A stretch of DNA of 10,495 nucleotides from positions 1 through 10,495 of the forward strand of contig UREO01000081.1 in assembly GCA_900546895.1 (NCBI GenBank). Reading direction: 5' to 3'. Source of the DNA: an uncultured Oscillospiraceae bacterium (lineage in GTDB: Bacteria > Bacillota > Clostridia > Oscillospirales > Acutalibacteraceae). Of the stretch, positions 6,392-10,495 are shown piece after piece. The notes beneath the pieces are model-generated. The model was not told the DNA's origin. It was given only the letters and a program-made list of their open reading frames with translations, and ran no database searches. Each line of letters starts with the position of its first letter. The first letter of the stretch is position 1. Made by a program: the position numbers and the translations under genes.

Positions 6392-6682
6392 ATGGAAACG
6401 ATTGATGTCACGCCGGAAGAGGAAGAAAAAATATTGAAGAATGTTTTCAGTTCGTTAGAACCCTTAAAACTAAAAGTGATTTCTTCCAAAGCGAAGAAAA
6501 AAGCGGTTATTTTTAAAAAAATAGCGGGCCAGTTTGAAAAGGGAAAACACTATACGGAAATGGATGTCAACGGAATTCTAAAGGGGATTTATCCGGAAGA
6601 TTATTCCACCCTGCGCCGCAGCCTGATTGATCTGGGATATATGGACAGAAAAAGCGACGGAAGCGAGTATTGGCTCAAATAA
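6392..6682 (+). CDS. Stand-alone DUF2087 domain protein
   Basis: A 96-residue protein. From about residue 35 to the end it matches DUF2087: a KKKAVIFKKIAGQF helix, then GKHYTEMDVN, the LRRSLIDLGYMDR segment and a final GSEYWLK. The domain looks like a small winged-helix or helix-turn-helix-related fold and is usually found at the C terminus of transcriptional regulators or alone; its biochemical role is not established. The first 30 residues are acidic and have no recognised domain. The frame is open from 6350, but that start would lie within the -10 element. AGGAGG at 6380-6385 six bases before ATG 6392 fixes the start. It could be co-transcribed with the secreted protein gene 62 bases downstream, since no terminator lies between them. 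Confidence 0.88.
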   Translation: METIDVTPEEEEKILKNVFSSLEPLKLKVISSKAKKKAVIFKKIAGQFEKGKHYTEMDVNGILKGIYPEDYSTLRRSLIDLGYMDRKSDGSEYWLK

Positions 6683-6744
6683 AGAACCTGTAAAGCCGGA
6701 TTGCAACTGGGAAAGCTGCACATACTTTTGAAAGGGATGAGCGT

Positions 6745-7005
6745 ATGAAAAAGGCATCGGATATTCTGATACTGTGGGCGGTGATGCTGACGATTTGCGG
6801 GCCGGCTTCCGCTGCCGCAGTGCCGGGCGTAACGAAAAGCGGCGCAGCTTCCGCGGGAAGTTTGGAACCGTCCGTCATGCCGTACTTTACGAATCAGCCC
6901 GTAAGTCCTGCCATCATGCCTTATGATACCGATCAACAGGTAGAGCCGGTCATTGTGCCGCGCTGGAAAGATTCCGCCATGAGTTCGGCCGATGCGGTCA
7001 AATAA
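6745..7005 (+). CDS. Small predicted secreted protein with 13-residue repeats, unknown function
   Basis: An 86-residue protein that I do not recognise. Residues 1-25 look like a signal peptide: a KK start, a hydrophobic core at about 8-18, and ASA at 21-23 as a likely cleavage site. The mature part holds a unit of 13-residue period: PSVMPYFTNQPV (42-53), PAIMPYDTDQQV (55-66) and a partial PVIVPRW (68-74). The shared pattern is P-x-[VI]-[MV]-P-[YR]-x-T-[ND]-Q-x-V. There is no cysteine after the signal region, so it is not an evident lipoprotein or disulphide peptide. AAGGGA at 6732-6737 is the ribosome binding site for ATG 6745. It lies between the DUF2087 gene and the ilv promoter, with no strong terminator after it. 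Confidence 0.65.
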   Translation: MKKASDILILWAVMLTICGPASAAAVPGVTKSGAASAGSLEPSVMPYFTNQPVSPAIMPYDTDQQVEPVIVPRWKDSAMSSADAVK

Positions 7006-7060
7006 TTTTATCCGAAGCAGGCAGGGTCCTTTCTTTTACAAACATGCCCTGATAAAACAC

Positions 7061-7089
7061 TTGACAAGCAGGACGGAATATAATATGCT
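7061..7089 (+). promoter_or_regulatory. Promoter of the ilvBN-ilvA operon
   Basis: TTGACA at 7061-7066 is a perfect -35. With a 17-base spacer the -10 is TATGCT (7084-7089). An overlapping TATAAT at 7079-7084 is a better hexamer but lies only 12 bases away. Transcription would start just before the T-box leader. Confidence 0.68.
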
Positions 7090-7110
7090 ATAAACTAATA
7101 ACAAAAATGC

Positions 7111-7358
7111 GCAGATGGGGACAGAATGCATCCTTTCCGCTCACAGAGAGCCGTCGGCAGGTGAAAGACGGTGCGGCGAATGCAGGATATCACCCCGGAG
7201 CAGGCAGCTGAACAGTCGCTAAGTAAGTACGCCCGGTTTCCCACCGTTACAGGGGAGTGCATTGTTTGATGCATGCTGAGATGCCGGTTCTCCGGCGAAT
7301 TTAGAGTGGTACCGCGAAGTCAAGTCTTCGCCTCTATGCAGGGGCGAAGGCTTTTTTT
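7111..7358 (+). ncRNA. T-box riboswitch leader, isoleucine specifier
   Basis: A complete T-box leader controls ilvB by sensing uncharged tRNA. In Stem I, GGGG (7117-7120) pairs with CCCC (7193-7196). The apex shows the AGAGAG bulge (7145-7150), a 5-bp stem (7151-7155 with 7167-7171) and the GGTGAAA loop (7160-7166), the conserved distal tRNA-elbow contact. Immediately before the closing A-CCCC is ATC (7189-7191), which reads as an isoleucine specifier codon. A small hairpin (7283-7287 with 7292-7296) precedes the T-box core AGAGTGGTACCGCGA (7303-7317). Its TGGT would pair with a tRNA end having discriminator base A, as expected of tRNA-Ile. The antiterminator would pair 7302-7306 with 7332-7336 and 7314-7319 with 7326-7331. 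The competing terminator occupies the same 3' bases. Confidence 0.95.
7323..7358 (+). terminator. T-box-controlled intrinsic terminator
   Basis: A 13-bp stem (7323-7335 with 7340-7352, two G-U pairs) with a 4-base loop and seven U's at 7352-7358. Its 5' arm shares bases with the antiterminator helix, so the two folds exclude each other: charged tRNA gives termination, uncharged tRNA gives read-through into ilvB. Confidence 0.92.
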
Positions 7359-7398
7359 ATTTTATTTGAGGAAGATATGTTTTTAAGGAGGAATACGA

Positions 7399-9069
7399 AT
7401 GCAGTTAACAGGAGCGCAGATCATTATGGAATGTCTGCTGGAGCAGGGCGTGGATACGGTTTTCGGCTATCCGGGCGGGGCGGTGCTGAATATTTACGAC
7501 GCGCTTTACGAGTACAGGAATAAGATCAACCATATCCGTACCGCCCACGAGCAGGGCGCGGCCCACGCGGCGGACGGTTACGCACGGTCGACCGGAAAAA
7601 CGGGGGTCTGCATCGCAACGTCCGGCCCGGGCGCGACCAACCTTGTCACGGGGATTGCCACCGCTTATATGGATTCGGTCCCGATGGTCGCGATTACCGG
7701 CAACGTAAGCTGCGACCTTCTGGGGCTGGACAGCTTTCAGGAGGTGGATATCACCGGCATCACCATGCCGGTCACCAAGCATAATTATCTGGTGAAAAAC
7801 ATCGAGGATCTGGCCGATACGATCCGCAAGGCGTTTATGATTGCCGGTACGGGCCGGAAAGGGCCGGTGCTTGTAGATATTCCAAAGGACGTAACGGCGC
7901 AGAAATATGAATATACGCCGCAGCCGCCGCTTCCGGCGCCAAGGGGAGACTTTCCCTTGGCGGAGCGCTTCGAGCAGGCTTTGGAGATGCTCCGCGCGAG
8001 CGAAAGGCCGTTTATCTATACGGGCGGTGGGGTCATTGCCGCGGAAGCCTACGGGGAGCTGAAAAAATTTGCGGAGCTTCTCGACGCGCCCGTTTCCTCT
8101 TCACTAATGTGTCAGGGCGGCTACGACCAGACCGACCCGCGTTATATCGGGATGCTGGGGATGCACGGGACGAACACAGCGGCCCTCGCCATTAAAAACT
8201 GCGACCTGCTGATTGCCGTGGGAACACGCTTTTCCGACCGCGTGCTGTGCAACGCGACCCTGTTCGCACGGCATTGCCCGATTATTCAGATCGAGATCGA
8301 TACGGCGGAATTTAATAAAAATATCGACGTGGATTTAAAGATGAAGGGTGACGCCAGAGAAATTCTGGCGCACCTGAACGGGATGCTTCCCCAGCGCCAG
8401 CACAAGCTGTGGATGGAGGAAATTGCGGAGTGGAAGACGTTGTATCCGCTGGTGCAGGAAAGTACGTCCGACGAAGAGGTTTTGCCGCAGGAGGTTCTGG
8501 AAACTCTTGACCGCCTGACGGATTCCGAAGCGATCCTCGTTACCGAGGTCGGTCAGCATCAGATGTGGACGGCGCAGTTCTACCGGTTCCGCACCCCCCG
8601 GCACTTCGTCAGCTCGGGCGGACTGGGGACCATGGGCTTTGGTCTCGGCGCGGCGATCGGCGCGCAGGTCGCGAACCCCGACAAACGCGTTGTCAACATC
8701 GCGGGCGACGGAAGCTTCCATATGAACTGCAACGAGCTTTCCACCGCGGCGCAATACAATATCCCGGTGATCGAGCTGGTTTTCAACAATCAGGTGCTCG
8801 GGATGGTGCGCCAGTGGCAAAAGCTTTTCTACGGCAGCCGCTTTTCACAGACAACGCTGGACAAAACGACCAATTATGAAATGCTGGCACAGGCGTTCGG
8901 CGTGAAGGCGTTTACCATCAGCCGCAGAAGCGAAATCGAGCCGGTGCTGAAGCAGGCGCTCGCCTTGCGGGAACCGGTCCTGATCAACTGCCATATCAAT
9001 CCGGACGTCAATGTGCTGCCCATGGTACCGGCGGGCGGCTCGGTGGAAAATCCGATTCTTGAAATGTGA
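7399..9069 (+). CDS. ilvB: Acetolactate (acetohydroxyacid) synthase large catalytic subunit
   Basis: A thiamine diphosphate-, Mg- and FAD-dependent enzyme of 556 residues, typical of the biosynthetic type. It condenses pyruvate with pyruvate (valine/leucine branch) or with 2-oxobutyrate (isoleucine branch). The catalytic glutamate is Glu51 in RTAHEQGAAHAADGYAR. The SGPGATN loop is at 75-81, the FAD-binding GMLGMHG at 251-257 and RFSDR at 277-281. The thiamine diphosphate motif runs from GDGSF (436-440) to NN (463-464), followed by GMVRQWQ (468-474) with Trp473 at the usual inhibitor-site position. It has the FAD-domain signatures and a downstream regulatory subunit, so the catabolic AlsS type is unlikely. 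AAGGAGG (7385-7391) lies 7 bases before the ATG. It is the first gene after the T-box leader and is followed by ilvN after 16 bases. Confidence 0.97.
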   Translation: MQLTGAQIIMECLLEQGVDTVFGYPGGAVLNIYDALYEYRNKINHIRTAHEQGAAHAADGYARSTGKTGVCIATSGPGATNLVTGIATAYMDSVPMVAITGNVSCDLLGLDSFQEVDITGITMPVTKHNYLVKNIEDLADTIRKAFMIAGTGRKGPVLVDIPKDVTAQKYEYTPQPPLPAPRGDFPLAERFEQALEMLRASERPFIYTGGGVIAAEAYGELKKFAELLDAPVSSSLMCQGGYDQTDPRYIGMLGMHGTNTAALAIKNCDLLIAVGTRFSDRVLCNATLFARHCPIIQIEIDTAEFNKNIDVDLKMKGDAREILAHLNGMLPQRQHKLWMEEIAEWKTLYPLVQESTSDEEVLPQEVLETLDRLTDSEAILVTEVGQHQMWTAQFYRFRTPRHFVSSGGLGTMGFGLGAAIGAQVANPDKRVVNIAGDGSFHMNCNELSTAAQYNIPVIELVFNNQVLGMVRQWQKLFYGSRFSQTTLDKTTNYEMLAQAFGVKAFTISRRSEIEPVLKQALALREPVLINCHINPDVNVLPMVPAGGSVENPILEM

Positions 9070-9085
9070 GGAGCGACAGATTATA

Positions 9086-9574
9086 ATGAATCATGATAAC
9101 GATAAAGAATATGTATTGTCCGTACTCGCCAGAAATAATCCGGGCGTTCTTCTGCGTATCGCCGGGCTGTTCAGCCGCCGATGCTACAACATTTTAAGCA
9201 TTGTCGCGGCTCAGACGGAAAACACGGAATACTCCCGCATCCTGATCGTTGTTTCGGGCGACGACCGCATTGTCCGCCAGGTGGATAAACAGGTAAGCAA
9301 GCTGGTCGACATTGAGGAAGTGACCGTGCTCAACCGGGAAGAGGCCGTCGTGCGTGAGCATCTGCTTTTGAAGGTGGAGCGGAACCTGCAGAACAGCGAA
9401 AAGCTGGTGGAAATCGCGAATGTGTTCCATGCCGCAATTTTAAATGTACAGCCGGATTCCATGATCATGGAGCTGACCGGCGACGCGAACACCATCAACT
9501 CTTTTATTGAACTGTACAATCCGTATCATGTCCTGAAAATCCTGCGCACCGGCGCAATGGCTATGATGAAATAA
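9086..9574 (+). CDS. ilvN: Acetolactate synthase small regulatory subunit
   Basis: A 162-residue regulatory subunit that activates the IlvB catalytic subunit and carries valine feedback control. The N-terminal ACT domain is clear: YVLSVLARNNPGVLLRIAGL followed by FSRRCYNI (residues 9-36). A C-terminal IlvN-type domain follows from about residue 80 (EHLLLKVERN and SMIMELTGD are typical). Residues equivalent to E. coli IlvH Asn11, Gly14 and Asn29, which I recall as valine-sensitivity positions, are Asn17, Gly20 and Asn35 here, so feedback inhibition may be retained (inference). The frame is open upstream into ilvB, but the ATG at 9086 gives a normal family length. GAGGAG at 9068-9073 overlaps the ilvB stop and lies 12 bases upstream. 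Confidence 0.96.
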   Translation: MNHDNDKEYVLSVLARNNPGVLLRIAGLFSRRCYNILSIVAAQTENTEYSRILIVVSGDDRIVRQVDKQVSKLVDIEEVTVLNREEAVVREHLLLKVERNLQNSEKLVEIANVFHAAILNVQPDSMIMELTGDANTINSFIELYNPYHVLKILRTGAMAMMK

Positions 9575-9596
9575 TAATACGTTGGGGGATAGCAGC

Positions 9597-10495
9597 TTGC
9601 TAACTTTAGATCAGATTTACCACGCCGCCTATGTTTTAAAGGACGTCATCCGCGAGACGGCATTAATTCACGCACCGCTCATCAATCCGGAAAGCCAGAT
9701 CTATCTGAAGACCGAAAATCTTCAGATAACCGGTTCGTTCAAGGTGCGCGGCGCATACTACAAAATATCTCAGCTGAGCGAGGAAGAAAAGGCAAAGGGC
9801 GTGATCGCCTGTTCCGCCGGTAACCACGCGCAGGGCGTGGCGCTTGCCGCCGCAAAAAACGGAATCCGGTCGCTGATCTGTATCCCGGACAGCGCACCGA
9901 TTTCCAAGGTGGAGGCGACCAAAAGCTACGGGGCCGAGGTCTGTCTGGTCAAGGGAGTCTACGACGACGCGTATCAGAAGGCCTGTGAGCTGCGGGAAGA
10001 AAGCGGCGCGACCTTTATCCATCCGTTTGACGACACACAGGTGATCGCCGGCCAGGGGACCATCGGGCTGGAAATTTTGAATCAGATGCCGGATGTGGAC
10101 GCGGTGATCGTCCCGGTCGGTGGCGGCGGGCTGATTTCCGGCGTTGCCTACGCCGTCAAGTCGCTGAACCCCAACTGCAAGGTGTACGGCGTACAGGCTA
10201 GCGGCGCGCCCAGCATGGTGCAGGCGCTCGCTGACAAGCAGGTGGAGGCCCTGAAATGCGTTTCTACCTTTGCGGACGGAATCGCGGTAAAATGTCCGGG
10301 GGACACGACCTTCGATATCTGCAGCAAGTATGTCGACGAGGTGGTCACGGTTACGGACGACGAGATCGCCACGGCGATTCTTACGCTGATTGAGCAGCAG
10401 AAGCTGATTGCCGAGGGGGCGGGTGCGGTGGCTGTTGCGGCCGCTATGTTCAATAAGGTTGATGTGAAGGGTAAAAAAGTGGTATGCTTATTGTC
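9597..10495 (+). CDS. ilvA: Threonine ammonia-lyase (threonine dehydratase), 3' end beyond window
   Basis: The frame is open from 9597 to the window end: 299 codons and two bases of a family usually about 400 residues long. The enzyme deaminates threonine to 2-oxobutyrate, the first committed step to isoleucine. It is a fold-type II pyridoxal-phosphate protein. The cofactor lysine is Lys49 in TGSFKVRGA, the substrate loop SAGNHAQG is at 73-80, and the phosphate-binding GGGG is at 175-178. The start appears to be TTG at 9597, 6 bases after GGGGGAT (9584-9590). No ATG fits both the frame and the family N terminus. It follows ilvN after 22 bases in the isoleucine T-box operon, which favours biosynthetic IlvA over catabolic TdcB. 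Whether a C-terminal ACT regulatory domain exists cannot be seen. Confidence 0.93.
   Translation, partial: MLTLDQIYHAAYVLKDVIRETALIHAPLINPESQIYLKTENLQITGSFKVRGAYYKISQLSEEEKAKGVIACSAGNHAQGVALAAAKNGIRSLICIPDSAPISKVEATKSYGAEVCLVKGVYDDAYQKACELREESGATFIHPFDDTQVIAGQGTIGLEILNQMPDVDAVIVPVGGGGLISGVAYAVKSLNPNCKVYGVQASGAPSMVQALADKQVEALKCVSTFADGIAVKCPGDTTFDICSKYVDEVVTVTDDEIATAILTLIEQQKLIAEGAGAVAVAAAMFNKVDVKGKKVVCLL

Noticed and set aside
7022..7051. Possible terminator after the secreted repeat protein
   Set aside because: The stem is only about 5-6 bp with an 18-base loop and no U run, so it is too weak to call.
9176..9196. Cysteine in the FSRRCYNI segment of IlvN where glycine is common
   Set aside because: This position varies in the family (I recall histidine in Bacillus), so it is not a sign of lost regulation.

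Overview
The window reads as chromosomal DNA of a low-to-mid-GC anaerobic member of the Firmicutes, most likely a clostridium (Clostridia, perhaps Oscillospiraceae-like; inferred from gene content and signal style, not from any database match). The supporting signs are strong AGGAGG-type ribosome binding sites, GTG and TTG starts, U-tailed hairpin terminators, a T-box leader, a PTS-type dihydroxyacetone kinase and a GlpA/FAD-oxidoreductase/DUF1667 trio.

Region 1 (about 1-5530, + strand) is a glycerol/three-carbon catabolic cluster. After a hairpin at 102-130 come a GlpA-like FAD dehydrogenase with a C-terminal [2Fe-2S] domain, an FAD/NAD(P) oxidoreductase and a small four-cysteine DUF1667 protein. 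Their reading frames overlap, so they are probably translated together and may form one complex. They are followed by dhaK, dhaL and dhaM, the phosphoenolpyruvate-dependent dihydroxyacetone kinase. Both halves would deliver dihydroxyacetone phosphate to glycolysis, one from glycerol-3-phosphate and one from dihydroxyacetone. No glycerol kinase, facilitator or glycerol dehydrogenase is in view. A long hairpin with a U tail closes the cluster at 5477-5530.

Region 2 (about 5530-7060) is a loose set of small genes: a hydrophilic 76-residue protein with an internal 16-residue repeat, a DUF378 two-helix membrane protein on the minus strand, a stand-alone DUF2087 protein behind a clear promoter, and an 86-residue predicted secreted protein carrying a 13-residue repeat. 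The divergent spacer at 6129-6391 holds a notable double hairpin.

Region 3 (about 7060-10495, + strand) is a branched-chain amino acid operon: a promoter, a T-box riboswitch whose specifier codon reads as AUC (isoleucine), then ilvB, ilvN and the first 299 codons of a threonine dehydratase (ilvA), cut by the window end. Threonine dehydratase makes 2-oxobutyrate and acetohydroxyacid synthase condenses it with pyruvate, so an isoleucine-sensing leader fits this gene order well.

No transposon, phage gene, CRISPR array, tRNA or rRNA was seen. I found no clear novel multi-gene system. The least explained parts are the DUF1667 oxidoreductase trio joined to dhaKLM, the double hairpin near 6223-6283, and the two small repeat-bearing proteins.
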